A DNA stretch of 64,000 bases from Catenovulum sediminis (GTDB taxonomy: Bacteria; Pseudomonadota; Gammaproteobacteria; Enterobacterales; Alteromonadaceae). The translations under genes were made by a program, and so were the position numbers. This document shows positions 16,918 through 27,320 of this stretch, in pieces. Each line of letters starts with the position of its first letter. Position 1 is the first letter of the stretch. The notes beneath the pieces are model-generated. The model was not told the DNA's origin, did no database searches, and saw only the letters and a list, made by a program, of their open reading frames with translations. The DNA lies in assembly GCF_007289895.1 (NCBI RefSeq), contig NZ_CP041660.1, positions 3,410,001 to 3,474,000 on the forward strand, written 5' to 3'.

Positions 16918-17742
16918 TTAATCAATACTTCTTAATAAACCATTGATACCCACTTTAGAAAGGGTCTTAGCATCAACTTTTTTCACGATAACAGCTGCAT
17001 ATAAGCTGTATTTTCCACATTTAGAAGGTAAAGAGCCAGATACTACTACTGAGCCGGCAGGGACGCGTCCGTAGTGGATCTCTCCAGTTTCACGATCGTA
17101 AATACGAGTGCTTTGACCAATGTATACACCCATCGAGATAACAGAACCTTCTTCAACCACAACACCTTCAACAATTTCAGAGCGTGCGCCGATAAAACAA
17201 TTATCTTCAATGATTGTTGGGTTTGCTTGTAATGGCTCTAAAACACCACCGATCCCAACACCACCAGATAAATGAACATTTTTACCAATTTGTGCGCATG
17301 AACCTACAGTTGCCCATGTATCAACCATTGAGCCTTCATCCACAAATGCACCAATGTTTACATAAGAAGGCATTAATACCGTGTTCTTTGCAATGCAAGA
17401 ACCGCGACGAACTGTTGCAGGCGGGACAACACGAACACCTTCAGCTTTGAATTGCTCAGCTGTATAGTTGGTATATTTTAATGGTACTTTATCGTAATAC
17501 TGAGTTTCACCGCCATCAATAGGTGCGTTGTCATTAATACGGAAAGATAATAATACTGCTTTTTTAAGCCACTGATGAACAACCCATTCACCTGAGATTT
17601 TTTCCGCTACACGCGCTTTACCACTATCGAGTAAGTTTATAGCTTCTTCGATTGCTGAACGAACATCGTCAGCAACATTGGAGGGAGTGATATCCGCGCG
17701 ATTTTCAAACGCAGTTTCGATAATATTTTTAATATCAGACAT
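16918..17742 (-). CDS. dapD: Tetrahydrodipicolinate N-succinyltransferase
   Basis: This is a 274-residue enzyme of the succinylase branch of lysine and diaminopimelate synthesis. It converts tetrahydrodipicolinate and succinyl-CoA to the N-succinyl product. The C-terminal half is a left-handed beta helix of hexapeptide repeats (for example [20 protein letters not shown]), and the family segment [16 protein letters not shown] precedes it. Length is normal. It starts three bases after the glnD stop, the conserved map-glnD-dapD order of gammaproteobacteria. Confidence 0.97.
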   Translation of the reverse strand: MSDIKNIIETAFENRADITPSNVADDVRSAIEEAINLLDSGKARVAEKISGEWVVHQWLKKAVLLSFRINDNAPIDGGETQYYDKVPLKYTNYTAEQFKAEGVRVVPPATVRRGSCIAKNTVLMPSYVNIGAFVDEGSMVDTWATVGSCAQIGKNVHLSGGVGIGGVLEPLQANPTIIEDNCFIGARSEIVEGVVVEEGSVISMGVYIGQSTRIYDRETGEIHYGRVPAGSVVVSGSLPSKCGKYSLYAAVIVKKVDAKTLSKVGINGLLRSID

Positions 17743-17745
17743 AAT

Positions 17746-20376
17746 TTATCTCTTATTTGAAGGGTTAATTTTTAATGCAGCAACCAACTGAGTCGTGACT
17801 TCAGATTTTTCTTCGTCAGTTAGCGACTCACCAGAATTATTTGTTAACACAAAAAAATCTTCTGCTCGTTCACCAATTGTTGTGACTTTAGCTGCATGTA
17901 TCGTAATATTGTTGTCAAAAAATACTCGGCCAATTTTAACCAGTAAACCTGGGGTATCAAGCGCTTCTAGTTCCATCATGCTGCGTTTGTCGTTTTTATG
18001 CTCAACCCAGGTGATTTTAGTGGGTACATGAAACTGTTTTATTTGCCTTGGGATGCGATTAGGTACGCTGGGTTCACCGTGCTGCGCAACCGCTTCATTT
18101 ATCGCATCGTATATATCTTTAAAGCGTTTTTTACCGGCTTGATTGCCTTCTTCTTCCAAAACGATCAAGGTATCCAGTGCAAAACCATTTTTAGTATTCA
18201 TGATATTGGCATCATGGATATTGAAATTTTTTCGATCTAACGCAGAGCAGATCGAGGCAAACAAATAGTCTCTGTCTTTGACATAAACAAATACCGCTGT
18301 GCCACCAACATGTGCTTGATTAGACACAGCTACAGCAAAATTATCATGACCATTGGTTAATATTGTTTGAGTGTGCCAAGCAATTTGCTGCGCATTGTAC
18401 CTTAAAAAGTATTCACTTGGCATATTTTGCCACAATTTGACAAGCTGATTGGGATCTAGCTTTTTATTCACCAAAATTTCCAAAGCATTGTCACGCTTTT
18501 CTTTTTCCTGTAACGCGTTTGCAACCGGTTTTTCCAAGCCACTACGAAGTGCGTTGAGTGTCGCGGTGTAGAGCTGTTTTAGTAAAGACGCTTTCCAATC
18601 ATTTAATAAATTGGCATTTGTTGCACGTATGTCCGCCAGCGTTAAAGCATAGAGCAGATTTAGATGGGTTTCATCTTGTACTCGATCACAAAATTCATAA
18701 ATAACTTGCGGGTCGTTGATATCTTTACGCTGCGCTACAACAGACATCAGCAAATGGTTTTCCACGAGCCACGCGACTAAGTCTGCATCGGTTGCAGAAA
18801 TATTATGTAATTTACAAAAATTACGAGCTGCGACGGCACCTAATTCTGAGTGATCGCCACCTTTGCCTTTACAAATATCATGATAAATAGCGGCTATATA
18901 TAACAGCTCCATTTTTGGATAATTGTTACAGATAGCGGAACAGCGAGGAAATTCGTCTTTATAATCTTTTTGAGTGTAACGGTATATGTTACGTATTAAG
19001 CGATGCGTATGTTCATCAACTGTATAGCTGTGAAATAGATCAAACTGCATTAAACCCACAATGTGAGCCCAATCGTGACAATATACAGCCATCACACCAT
19101 GCTTGTGCATCAAATTCCAGCTGACGCCAAAAAAATCTGGATGTTTTATCAACTTGATAAAGCGTTCACGGCATGCTTCTAATTGACATAACTCGAGTGT
19201 TTCATATTTGCGTCTGGCATTTCTCAGTAATCTAAGTGTCAGCGAGTGTAACCCTTCAATTTTACGATTTTCGGTTATCAACATAAACATATCTAAAATA
19301 CCGGCAGGCGTTTCAAATACGTCTTCATTTCGCGCTTTAATCAGGCCGTTGGTAATTTCAAAATCAGTGTTGAGGCGTTTGCGTTTCCATGGACGAAAGC
19401 GGGTGACAAACTCATCTGCAAAGTATTGCAACAAAACCTGATTTAACTCACCAACGCGCCGCACGATGACAAAGAAGCGTTTCATCATAGTTTCAACCGC
19501 TGCTTTGTCATCTCCGTAACCTAATAAATTAGCAACCGCAGGTTGATGTTCGAATAACAAGCGATTTTCGCTGCGACCGGCAACCATGTGTAAAGCAAAT
19601 CTCATATGCCATAAAAATTCACGGCAGTCTTGTAGCTCACGCAGTTCTTCGGTGGTCATAAAATCATGGTTAACCAGTTGGTTGCCATCAAACACTTTGT
19701 AGTGCTTTTTGGCAATCCAGCCAATGTTTTGAATATCGCGTAAACAACCAGGATTTTCTTTGATGTTAGGTTCTAAATTATAGCTGGTGTCATTGAACTT
19801 TTTGTGTCTTAAATTTTGCTCCTCAGATTTTGCCTTGAAAAACTTAACACTGGGCCAAAAGGCTTTAGAATTCACTTTTTTAGTTAATTCGTTAAAGAGT
19901 TTTTCATCACCTGCAAGTAGGCGAGCTTCCAATAAATTGGTCGCAATGGTTATGTCTTCTTGCCCTAAAGTTATTGTTTCTTTTAAGGTTCTGACGCTTT
20001 GTCCAATATCTAGGCCTAAGTCCCAAAGCGCCGTAATAAGTTGGCTGACTTTCTGCTGGCAATCTTTATCTATTTCATTCTTTGATAAAATCAACAAATC
20101 AATATCTGAGTGCAGATTAAGGTGGCCTCGTCCATAACCTCCAACAGCTGCCAAGGTGATTTCTTGTGTTTTATCAAGTTCGAGAATTCTCCATAATTTT
20201 CGTACCAAATTGTCGATAAAAAATGCCCGCCCCAGAACCAATTTTGCAATAGGCTTGTTAGTGAACTCTTCTTGTAACCAAAGGTGATATTCGTCTACTT
20301 TTTTGCGCAGCTCGCTGATATCGGCTAAAGAAGTCACATTTTTTATCTGCTCAAGGTAATACTGTTGATTGCTCAC
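17746..20376 (-). CDS. glnD: PII uridylyltransferase / uridylyl-removing enzyme
   Basis: This 876-residue bifunctional nitrogen sensor adds UMP to PII proteins when glutamine is low and removes it when glutamine is high. The N-terminal nucleotidyltransferase site is GGYGRGHLNLHSDIDLLIL (residues about 78-96). The central HD hydrolase site is IYHDICKGKGGDHSELG. Two C-terminal ACT domains bind glutamine; the second contains LEALDTPGLLVKIGRVFF. Its length and domain order are those of typical GlnD. It lies between map and dapD with very short spacers, so all three may be co-transcribed. Confidence 0.97.
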   Translation of the reverse strand: MSNQQYYLEQIKNVTSLADISELRKKVDEYHLWLQEEFTNKPIAKLVLGRAFFIDNLVRKLWRILELDKTQEITLAAVGGYGRGHLNLHSDIDLLILSKNEIDKDCQQKVSQLITALWDLGLDIGQSVRTLKETITLGQEDITIATNLLEARLLAGDEKLFNELTKKVNSKAFWPSVKFFKAKSEEQNLRHKKFNDTSYNLEPNIKENPGCLRDIQNIGWIAKKHYKVFDGNQLVNHDFMTTEELRELQDCREFLWHMRFALHMVAGRSENRLLFEHQPAVANLLGYGDDKAAVETMMKRFFVIVRRVGELNQVLLQYFADEFVTRFRPWKRKRLNTDFEITNGLIKARNEDVFETPAGILDMFMLITENRKIEGLHSLTLRLLRNARRKYETLELCQLEACRERFIKLIKHPDFFGVSWNLMHKHGVMAVYCHDWAHIVGLMQFDLFHSYTVDEHTHRLIRNIYRYTQKDYKDEFPRCSAICNNYPKMELLYIAAIYHDICKGKGGDHSELGAVAARNFCKLHNISATDADLVAWLVENHLLMSVVAQRKDINDPQVIYEFCDRVQDETHLNLLYALTLADIRATNANLLNDWKASLLKQLYTATLNALRSGLEKPVANALQEKEKRDNALEILVNKKLDPNQLVKLWQNMPSEYFLRYNAQQIAWHTQTILTNGHDNFAVAVSNQAHVGGTAVFVYVKDRDYLFASICSALDRKNFNIHDANIMNTKNGFALDTLIVLEEEGNQAGKKRFKDIYDAINEAVAQHGEPSVPNRIPRQIKQFHVPTKITWVEHKNDKRSMMELEALDTPGLLVKIGRVFFDNNITIHAAKVTTIGERAEDFFVLTNNSGESLTDEEKSEVTTQLVAALKINPSNKR

Positions 20377-20388
20377 AAATTGTCCCGT

Positions 20389-21207
20389 TTATCTTATACG
20401 CTCAATGGTCTCGTCACTGCGTAAAGTTAAAATTTCACAGCCTGTTTCTGTTACTAGTAAAGTATGCTCCCATTGTGCGCTTAAGCTTCGGTCTCGCGTG
20501 ACGACCGTCCAATCGTCTTTTAAGACTTTGGTATTGCGCTTGCCGGCATTAATCATAGGTTCAATGGTGAGGCACATACCCGCTTGTAACACTTCACCTG
20601 TACCGGGTTTGCCATAATGCAATACTTGCGGCTCTTCATGGAACTCTCTACCGATACCATGGCCACAATATTCCCTAACCACTGAAAAACCTTCCGCTTC
20701 AGCATGTTTGGCAATAGCATAACCGATATCCCCTAAACGTGTTCCCGGTTTGACCATTTCAATACCAATATATAAACACTCTTGCGTGGTTTGCATGAGT
20801 CTTTCCGCTAATCGGGTTTTTAAACTGGATTCGCCAACCAAAAACATTTTACTGGTGTCACCGTGATATCCATTAGGGTGCATATTATCCGCTGAATCCT
20901 CATCAAACCTGACGGTTACGTCAATATTGATAATGTCACCATCTTTAAGTTGTTTGTCGTTGGGAATGCCATGACACACAACATGGTTTACCGAAGTACA
21001 AATTGATTTTGGGAAACCGTGATAATTTAACGGCGCAGGATATGCCTTCTGCACATTGACTATGTAATCATGACAAATTTGATTCAATTCGTCCGTCGTG
21101 ATGCCTTTTTGGACATGTGGACCAATCATTTCTAACACTTCAGCAGCCATCTTGCCGGCAACTCGCATTTTTTCAATTTCTTCTGGGGTTTTAATTTTTA
21201 CACTCAA
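20389..21207 (-). CDS. map: Type I methionine aminopeptidase
   Basis: This enzyme removes the initiator methionine from nascent proteins. Metal ligands and the catalytic His are visible in NIDVTVRFDED, HGDTSKMF, YCGHGIGREFHEEPQVLHY and TIEPMINAG. The start is a TTG at 21207, seven bases after AGAGG, giving 272 residues beginning SVKIKTPEEIEKMRVAG as in E. coli Map; the longer open frame to 21300 has no better start. Compared with E. coli, about ten extra residues (FDEDSADNMHP region) sit between the first metal-ligand strand and HGDTSK. It is divergent from rpsB, the classic map/rpsB arrangement. Confidence 0.95.
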   Translation of the reverse strand: MSVKIKTPEEIEKMRVAGKMAAEVLEMIGPHVQKGITTDELNQICHDYIVNVQKAYPAPLNYHGFPKSICTSVNHVVCHGIPNDKQLKDGDIINIDVTVRFDEDSADNMHPNGYHGDTSKMFLVGESSLKTRLAERLMQTTQECLYIGIEMVKPGTRLGDIGYAIAKHAEAEGFSVVREYCGHGIGREFHEEPQVLHYGKPGTGEVLQAGMCLTIEPMINAGKRNTKVLKDDWTVVTRDRSLSAQWEHTLLVTETGCEILTLRSDETIERIR

Positions 21208-21311
21208 GCTGATGCCTCTAACATGTTTTTTAAGGACAAACTTATTTATAAATTGTCGTTTTAGGCCTTCTATGGTATAAAGCGCGCCGACAATTCGCAA
21301 ATGAATTGTTA

Positions 21312-21424
21312 TATTGATTAACTAAATAACACACACATACTGCAACGTTGTCCGGGGTGCCAATTAAATTTGGTCGGTCACAGCGTGTATGTGGAGGCTC
21401 AACCCCAACTAAATGAGGAAAATT
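21312..21424 (+). ncRNA. rpsB 5' leader (S2 autoregulatory / t44-type RNA)
   Basis: The stretch between map and rpsB has paired segments consistent with a structured leader, including GGAGGCTCAACCCC shortly before the ribosome binding site. In gammaproteobacteria this interval encodes the t44-type leader RNA through which ribosomal protein S2 represses rpsB-tsf. I infer the same here from position and the conserved GAGGCTCAACCCCAACT stretch. The upstream boundary is approximate. Confidence 0.55.
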
Positions 21425-22153
21425 ATGCCAAACGTATCTATGCGCGACATGCTTAAAGCAGGTGTTCATTTCGGTCACCAAACCCGTTACTGGGAACCAA
21501 AAATGAAACCTTACATTTTTGGTGCGCGCAATAAAATTCACATCATCAACTTAGAAAAAACTGTACCTTTATTCAACAGCGCTTTAAATGAATTATCTAA
21601 AGTTGCTCAGCGCAAAGGTAAAATTTTGTTTGTTGGTACTAAGCGTGCTGCTGGCGAAGCAGTTAAAGAAGCCGCTTTAAAATGTGACCAGTATTATGTA
21701 AACCACCGTTGGTTAGGTGGCATGCTAACCAACTGGAAAACTGTGCGTCAGTCTATTAAACGTTTAAAAGATCTTGAAACACAAAGTCAAGACGGTACTT
21801 TCGACAAGTTAACCAAAAAAGAAGCTTTAATGTTAACTCGCGAAATGGAAAAATTAGAGTTGAGCTTAGGCGGTATCAAAAACATGGGTGGTTTACCAGA
21901 CGCTCTGTTTATTATTGATGCTGATCACGAGCACATTGCTATCAAAGAAGCAAATAACTTAGGTATCCCAGTTATTTCTGTTGTTGATACTAACTCTAGA
22001 CCTGACGGTGTTGATTTTGTAATTCCGGGTAATGATGATGCTATCCGTGCAATTCAATTATATTTAAACGCTGCAGCTGATGCGGTTAACGAAGGCCGTG
22101 AAAGCAATTTAGAAGTTCAAGCAGAAAAAGACGGTTTTGTAGAAGCTGAATAA
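21425..22153 (+). CDS. rpsB: 30S ribosomal protein S2
   Basis: This is ribosomal protein S2, 242 residues. It begins [20 protein letters not shown] and contains the conserved segments NPKM-like [30 protein letters not shown] and [12 protein letters not shown]. The ATG at 21425 is used: it has GAGG eight bases upstream, whereas a start at 21413 would put that Shine-Dalgarno inside the gene. It is followed by a strong hairpin and tsf. Expression is probably autoregulated through the leader. Confidence 0.98.
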   Translation: MPNVSMRDMLKAGVHFGHQTRYWEPKMKPYIFGARNKIHIINLEKTVPLFNSALNELSKVAQRKGKILFVGTKRAAGEAVKEAALKCDQYYVNHRWLGGMLTNWKTVRQSIKRLKDLETQSQDGTFDKLTKKEALMLTREMEKLELSLGGIKNMGGLPDALFIIDADHEHIAIKEANNLGIPVISVVDTNSRPDGVDFVIPGNDDAIRAIQLYLNAAADAVNEGRESNLEVQAEKDGFVEAE

Positions 22154-22182
22154 TTCTGCTGTAACAACTGCTATTTACTGTT

Positions 22183-22207
22183 AAACGGGGGCTGATTGCC
22201 CCCGTTT
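22183..22207 (+). terminator. rpsB-tsf intergenic terminator/attenuator
   Basis: AAACGGGGGC pairs perfectly with GCCCCCGTTT across a five-base loop, followed by ATTAAA. It lies between rpsB and tsf and probably sets the S2 to EF-Ts ratio by partial termination. Confidence 0.8.
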
Positions 22208-22242
22208 ATTAAAGGCGATTATATAAACGAGGATAAATTAAG

Positions 22243-23094
22243 ATGGCAATTACTGCTGCTCTAGTTAAAGAACTTCGTGAGCGCACTGGCGCTGGCATGA
22301 TGGATTGTAAAAAAGCTTTGGTAGAAACAAATGGTGATATCGAAGTTGCAATTGAAAATATGCGAAAATCTGGCCAAGCGAAAGCGGCCAAAAAAGCAGG
22401 TAACATTGCTGCTGAAGGTACCATTATCATTAAGCAAAATGATGGTGTCGCTGTATTAGTAGAAGTTAACTGTCAAACAGATTTCGTAGCTAAAGATAAA
22501 AATTTCTTGGCTTTTGCAAATGAAGCAGCTGACGCTGCAATTGCTTCAAAAGTAACAATTGAAGAATTGCAAGCTAAATTTGAAGAAGCTCGTGTTGCAT
22601 TAGTGACTAAAATTGGTGAAAACATCAATATTCGTCGCGTAGAATATGTTGAAGGTGCAAATCTTGCGCATTATACGCATGGCGATCGCATTGGTGTTGT
22701 AGTTGCTGGTGAAGGTGATGCTGAAACACTTAAGCACATTGCAATGCACGTTGCTGCAAGCAAGCCTGAATACGTCAACCCTGAAGATGTTCCAGCTGAC
22801 GTAGTTGAGAAAGAGAAAGCGATTCAAATCGATATCGCGATGAATGAAGGCAAGCCTGCTGAAATCGCTGAAAAAATGGTTATTGGTCGTATGAAGAAGT
22901 TTACTGGTGAGGTTTCTCTAACTGGTCAAGCATTCATCATGGAACCAAAGAAAACTGTTGGCGACTTTCTTAAAGAGAAAGGCGTAAGCGTTTCTACTTT
23001 CGTTCGATTAGAAGTTGGCGAAGGTATCGAGAAAAAAGAAGAAGATTTTGCTGCTGAAGTTGAAGCGCAAATGGCTGCTGCGAAAGGCCAATAA
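22243..23094 (+). CDS. tsf: Translation elongation factor Ts
   Basis: This 283-residue EF-Ts is the nucleotide exchange factor of EF-Tu. The N-terminal UBA-like segment [19 protein letters not shown] contains the family signature. The second signature, [15 protein letters not shown], is present, as are the C-terminal dimerisation regions. Its length equals that of E. coli EF-Ts. It follows rpsB in the conserved rpsB-tsf-pyrH-frr order and is closed by a terminator before pyrH. Confidence 0.98.
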   Translation: MAITAALVKELRERTGAGMMDCKKALVETNGDIEVAIENMRKSGQAKAAKKAGNIAAEGTIIIKQNDGVAVLVEVNCQTDFVAKDKNFLAFANEAADAAIASKVTIEELQAKFEEARVALVTKIGENINIRRVEYVEGANLAHYTHGDRIGVVVAGEGDAETLKHIAMHVAASKPEYVNPEDVPADVVEKEKAIQIDIAMNEGKPAEIAEKMVIGRMKKFTGEVSLTGQAFIMEPKKTVGDFLKEKGVSVSTFVRLEVGEGIEKKEEDFAAEVEAQMAAAKGQ

Positions 23095-23104
23095 TTATCC
23101 AATT

Positions 23105-23131
23105 AAGCCGCGCTTGTCGCGGCTTCTTTTT
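23105..23131 (+). terminator. Intrinsic terminator after tsf
   Basis: AAGCCGCG pairs with CGCGGCTT across a CTTGT loop and is followed by CTTTTTG, a typical T-tract. It separates rpsB-tsf from pyrH-frr. Confidence 0.85.
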
Positions 23132-23151
23132 GTTATTAAATGGAAAACGCT

Positions 23152-23898
23152 ATGAATCCTAAACCTGAATATCGACGTGTACTGTTAAAATTAAGTGGTG
23201 AAGCATTAATGGGTGATGAAGGCTTTGGCATCGACCCTAAAGTATTAGATAGAATGGCTCAAGAAATCAAAGAGCTGGTTGAGCTTGGCGTACAGGTTGG
23301 CATCGTAATAGGTGGTGGAAACTTATTTAGAGGTTCTGGCTTAGCTAAAGCGGGAATGAATCGAGTAGTCGGCGATCACATGGGTATGTTGGCAACAACC
23401 ATGAACGGCTTAGCAATGCGTGATGCGCTGCACCGTGCCTATGTGAATGCGCGTCTAATGTCAGCCATCGAATTAACAGGTGTATGTGATACCTATAATT
23501 GGGCTGAAGCGATTAGTTTGTTAAAAGCGGGTAAAGTCGTCATATTTGCTGCCGGGACGGGGAACCCATTTTTTACAACGGATTCTGCGGCTTGTTTACG
23601 TGGTATTGAAATAGAAGCTGATGCAGTTTTAAAAGCAACTAAAGTAGATGGCGTATTTTCAGATGATCCTGTAACCAATCCAGATGCAGTATTACTTGAT
23701 AAATTGACTTATCAAGAAGTGCTTGAAAAAGAACTAAAAGTGATGGACTTAGCTGCATTTACACTTGCGCGCGATCACAGTTTACCAATTCGTGTATTTA
23801 ACATGAATAAAGCAGGTGCGTTAAAAAATGTTATCATGGGCGAAGAAGAAGGCACGCTGATAGATCACGCTGAAAATTTAAATCCACCCAGTTTATAA
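23152..23898 (+). CDS. pyrH: UMP kinase
   Basis: This 248-residue bacterial UMP kinase makes UDP from UMP. The segments [38 protein letters not shown] and [15 protein letters not shown] are the conserved nucleotide-binding loops of the family. Two in-frame ATGs exist, at 23140 and 23152. The second has GGAAAA at a suitable distance and gives a family-like N-terminus ([15 protein letters not shown]), so I chose it. It is co-oriented and close to frr. Confidence 0.95.
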   Translation: MNPKPEYRRVLLKLSGEALMGDEGFGIDPKVLDRMAQEIKELVELGVQVGIVIGGGNLFRGSGLAKAGMNRVVGDHMGMLATTMNGLAMRDALHRAYVNARLMSAIELTGVCDTYNWAEAISLLKAGKVVIFAAGTGNPFFTTDSAACLRGIEIEADAVLKATKVDGVFSDDPVTNPDAVLLDKLTYQEVLEKELKVMDLAAFTLARDHSLPIRVFNMNKAGALKNVIMGEEEGTLIDHAENLNPPSL

Positions 23899-23915
23899 AA
23901 ATAGGAATTGAAACC

Positions 23916-24473
23916 ATGATAAACGATATAATTAAAGACGCTGGCGAGCGTATGGGTAAAAGCTTAGAGGCTTTAAAAAGCCAATTAGCAAAAATTAGAA
24001 CAGGCCGAGCACATCCAAGTCTATTGGACACAATTGTTGTTCCTTATTATGGCGTTGATACACCGCTCAATCAGGTTGCTAACGTGACAGTTGAAGATTC
24101 TCGTACATTAGCGTTAAGTGTCTTTGATAAGTCATTAATTCAACCTGTAGAAAAAGCCATTATGATGTCAGATCTGGGTCTTAACCCTTCATCAGCTGGC
24201 ACTATGATTCGAATTCCATTACCACCATTAACTGAAGAGCGTCGTAAAGATCTCGTTAAAATTGTGCGTGCAGAAGCTGAAGGTGGTCGTGTTGCAATCC
24301 GCAATATTCGCCGCGATGCAAATTCTGATATCAAAGGCTTATTAAAAGATAAAGACATCAGTGAAGATGAAGCTAAAAAAGCAGAAGATGATATTCAGAA
24401 GGTGACCAACGAGAACATTAAAGAAGTTGACACCATATTAGCTGCCAAAGAAAAAGAATTAATGGAAATTTAA
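23916..24473 (+). CDS. frr: Ribosome recycling factor
   Basis: This 185-residue RRF, with EF-G, splits the post-termination ribosome. The conserved segments are [32 protein letters not shown] and [13 protein letters not shown], with the long coiled-coil arms of domain I. Length is the same as in E. coli. It starts 17 bases after pyrH. A short GCCTCC/GGAGGC hairpin after the stop lacks a T-tract and is probably not a full terminator. Confidence 0.98.
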   Translation: MINDIIKDAGERMGKSLEALKSQLAKIRTGRAHPSLLDTIVVPYYGVDTPLNQVANVTVEDSRTLALSVFDKSLIQPVEKAIMMSDLGLNPSSAGTMIRIPLPPLTEERRKDLVKIVRAEAEGGRVAIRNIRRDANSDIKGLLKDKDISEDEAKKAEDDIQKVTNENIKEVDTILAAKEKELMEI

Positions 24474-24505
24474 TTAACGCCTCCTCGGAGGCGCCTTGGT
24501 TATAC

Positions 24506-25252
24506 ATGACTACAGTTTTAGATACGATAAAAAAAATACACCCTGAGGCGTTTCCTAAACATGTTGGTATCATTATGGATGGCAACGGACGTTGGGCTAA
24601 GCAACAGGGCAAGCCTCGCACATTTGGTCACAAAGCTGGAGTAGAGTCAGTTCGTACTGCAGTACGCTTTGCTCAACAGCATCATATTGAAGTATTGACA
24701 CTTTTTGCTTTTAGCAGCGAGAACTGGAAACGACCCGAGCAGGAAGTTTCAGTTTTAATGGAATTGTTTATGTATGTCTTAACAAAAGAAGTTAAGCGTT
24801 TGCATAAGAACAATGTTCGTCTGAAGGTGATAGGTGACTTATCTCGTTTTAATGAACGTTTACAAAAAAAGATTGCAGAGTCTCAAGCATTAACTGCCGA
24901 CAATGATGGACTGGTACTTTCTGTCGCAGCGAATTATGGTGGGCGTTGGGATATCGCACAATCCGTTAATCAATATTTACAGCAATCTGGTAAAAATTTT
25001 ATTGATGAAAAAGACATAGATAAGTTCATCAGTCTATCTGAATTCGCGCCTTTGGATTTAATCATTAGAACCGGTGGCGAACAGCGCATCAGTAATTTTT
25101 TATTATGGCAAGCCGCATACGCGGAGTTTTATTTTACGCACGAGCTTTGGCCGGATTTTAGAGAAGAAAGTTTTGCAAAAGCTGTGCATTGTTTTGCAAA
25201 CCGTCAAAGACGTTTCGGGCTGACAGGAGATCAGGTTGAAAGCACTGAATAA
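24506..25252 (+). CDS. uppS: Undecaprenyl diphosphate synthase
   Basis: This 248-residue cis-prenyltransferase makes the C55 undecaprenyl diphosphate lipid carrier for cell-wall synthesis. The catalytic region [17 protein letters not shown], then [11 protein letters not shown] and the C-terminal [20 protein letters not shown] signature are present. Its 3' end overlaps cdsA by 17 bases, which suggests translational coupling. It belongs to the uppS-cdsA-dxr-rseP-bamA-skp-lpx run. Confidence 0.97.
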   Translation: MTTVLDTIKKIHPEAFPKHVGIIMDGNGRWAKQQGKPRTFGHKAGVESVRTAVRFAQQHHIEVLTLFAFSSENWKRPEQEVSVLMELFMYVLTKEVKRLHKNNVRLKVIGDLSRFNERLQKKIAESQALTADNDGLVLSVAANYGGRWDIAQSVNQYLQQSGKNFIDEKDIDKFISLSEFAPLDLIIRTGGEQRISNFLLWQAAYAEFYFTHELWPDFREESFAKAVHCFANRQRRFGLTGDQVESTE

Positions 25253-26135
25253 TAATAAGGTAGAAAAGTCGAGTACATTAAAAAAACGTATATTGACTGC
25301 ATTGATTCTTCTTCCTTTGGCATTGGTTGCCATCTTTGAATTAAATTTAACTTGGTTTGCCGTTTTTACCGCCATTGTATTATCTATTGGGGCGTGGGAG
25401 TGGGGGCCTTTTATCGGTTTTTGCAATAAAAGGCGCAGAATTGGCTTAATGGTTGTACTGTTAGGTTCAATGTTTGCGTTTGCCTATTCAACCGGATTAG
25501 TTACCAGCGGTAAATTTGATTTGTATCATCAGGCGATTGAAGCCGCTTTATGGATAGCGCTGATTTGGTGGCTTATAGCCCTAGTTTTAGTCTTGAGTTA
25601 TCCAAAATCAGCACGACATTGGCGAAGCGAACGTTGGGTCAAAGGTGGATTCGGTTTATTAACCTTGTTGCCTACATGGTTAGCGATCAACCTAATTCGA
25701 GGCTACGAATATCACAATGATAGCCAATATGGTGCTTGGTTACTGTTATATGTAATGGCATTAGTTTGGGCGGCGGATATCGGTGCTTATTTCGCTGGCA
25801 AAGCATTTGGTAAACGTAAATTAATGCCAAACGTTAGTCCGGGTAAAACCATTGAAGGTATGTTTGGCGGTGTTGTTGCTAGTTCAACACTGATATTTTT
25901 AGTATTACAGACGCCTTTATTTATCGGTCACAATGGCTTACATGTTGTTTTGGTTTCATTAGCTGTGGTCTTTAGCTCTGTATTAGGAGATTTGTTAGAG
26001 AGCATGTTAAAACGTCAGGCTGGAATAAAAGACAGTGGCACTATATTACCTGGGCATGGCGGTATTTTAGACAGAGTTGATAGTTTAACTGCTGCGCTAC
26101 CCGTTTTTAGTTGTTTATTTTTCTATGCATTTTAA
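25236..26135 (+). CDS. cdsA: Phosphatidate cytidylyltransferase
   Basis: This 299-residue integral membrane enzyme makes CDP-diacylglycerol from phosphatidate and CTP. It has about eight hydrophobic helices and the C-terminal CdsA signature [20 protein letters not shown]. The start is a TTG at 25236, with AGGAG six bases upstream, inside the end of uppS; no ATG is available before the first membrane helix. The stop is directly followed by the dxr start. Confidence 0.95.
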   Translation: MKALNNNKVEKSSTLKKRILTALILLPLALVAIFELNLTWFAVFTAIVLSIGAWEWGPFIGFCNKRRRIGLMVVLLGSMFAFAYSTGLVTSGKFDLYHQAIEAALWIALIWWLIALVLVLSYPKSARHWRSERWVKGGFGLLTLLPTWLAINLIRGYEYHNDSQYGAWLLLYVMALVWAADIGAYFAGKAFGKRKLMPNVSPGKTIEGMFGGVVASSTLIFLVLQTPLFIGHNGLHVVLVSLAVVFSSVLGDLLESMLKRQAGIKDSGTILPGHGGILDRVDSLTAALPVFSCLFFYAF

Positions 26136-27320
26136 ATGAATTCACTCACTATTTTAGGTTCTACAGGCTCTATAGGCTTAAGCACGTTAGAGGTTGTTCG
26201 TAATAACCCTGGAAAATTATCTGTCTTTGCTTTAGCAGCAAATACAAATGTAGATTTAATGCTAGAGCAATGCATTGAGTTTAAACCAGAGTTTGCGCTG
26301 ATGGTTGATCCTCAAGCTGCGAGTTTATTGCAAGCAAAGTTAAAACCCCTTCAATTAGATACCGAAGTGTTAACGGGCTCCGATAATATGTGTGTCTTGG
26401 CGAGCGACGATAAAACACATACATTGGTCGCCGCCATCGTTGGAGCGGCAGGGTTATCGTCTACTTTAGCGGCCGCCCAAGCGGGTAAAAAAATCTTATT
26501 GGCAAACAAAGAAGCTTTGGTGATGTCGGGTCAAATCTTTCTTGATCAAGTTAAAGCGCACGGTGCTGAATTGCTGCCTGTAGACAGCGAGCATAATGCT
26601 ATCTATCAAAGTCTGCCTCTTGATTATCAGCAAGGCTATTTACACAAAAATATTCGAGACTATGGTGTTGACGCTTTAATTTTAACAGGCTCCGGTGGTC
26701 CGTTTTTAAAAACGCCATTAGTCGAACTCACCGAAAAAACACCAGAGCAAGCATGTAACCATCCAAACTGGTCAATGGGACAAAAAATTTCTGTTGATTC
26801 GGCGACAATGATGAATAAAGGTTTGGAGTTAATAGAAGCTTGTTGGCTTTTTGGGGTACAACCTGACTTTATTGAAGTATTAATACACCCCCAGTCGGTT
26901 ATACATTCTATGGTAAGGTACTGCGACGGGTCGATCTTAGCTCAATTGGGTGCGCCTGATATGAAAACGCCCATAGCGCATTGTTTAGGCTTTCCTCAAC
27001 GAATTCATTCGGGTAGTGCCCATTATGATTTTATTAACGGACCTGCTTTTGAGTTTACCGCACCAGATTATCAAAGGTTTCCAAATTTGAAATTAGCCAG
27101 TGAAGCATTTGCTTACGGTCAGGAAGCAACGACCGTTTTAAGCGCTGCGAACGAAGTGCACGTCGCAGCATTTTTACGAAAGCAAATTCAGTTTACGGCT
27201 ATTGCAGAATTAAATGCGAAAATACTTGAAAAATATCAGCCTTCCGCAGTTTCTGATATTGACAGTATTTTGCAAATTGATCAGTATGCACGCGTTTTAG
27301 CAACCGAGGGTTTAAGTTAA
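26136..27320 (+). CDS. dxr: 1-deoxy-D-xylulose-5-phosphate reductoisomerase
   Basis: This 394-residue NADPH-dependent enzyme makes methylerythritol 4-phosphate, the first committed step of the non-mevalonate isoprenoid pathway. The NADPH loop is ILGSTGSIGLSTLEVV, and substrate and metal sites lie in LPVDSEHNAIYQ, LTGSGGPF and SVDSATMMNKGLELIEA. Length is normal. The ATG begins immediately after the cdsA stop, and its stop shares a base with the rseP start. The gene is intact. Confidence 0.97.
   Translation: MNSLTILGSTGSIGLSTLEVVRNNPGKLSVFALAANTNVDLMLEQCIEFKPEFALMVDPQAASLLQAKLKPLQLDTEVLTGSDNMCVLASDDKTHTLVAAIVGAAGLSSTLAAAQAGKKILLANKEALVMSGQIFLDQVKAHGAELLPVDSEHNAIYQSLPLDYQQGYLHKNIRDYGVDALILTGSGGPFLKTPLVELTEKTPEQACNHPNWSMGQKISVDSATMMNKGLELIEACWLFGVQPDFIEVLIHPQSVIHSMVRYCDGSILAQLGAPDMKTPIAHCLGFPQRIHSGSAHYDFINGPAFEFTAPDYQRFPNLKLASEAFAYGQEATTVLSAANEVHVAAFLRKQIQFTAIAELNAKILEKYQPSAVSDIDSILQIDQYARVLATEGLS

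Noticed and set aside
24474-24505. GCCTCC/GGAGGC hairpin after frr as a terminator
   Set aside because: The stem is short and has no T-tract, and uppS follows at once in a conserved operon.
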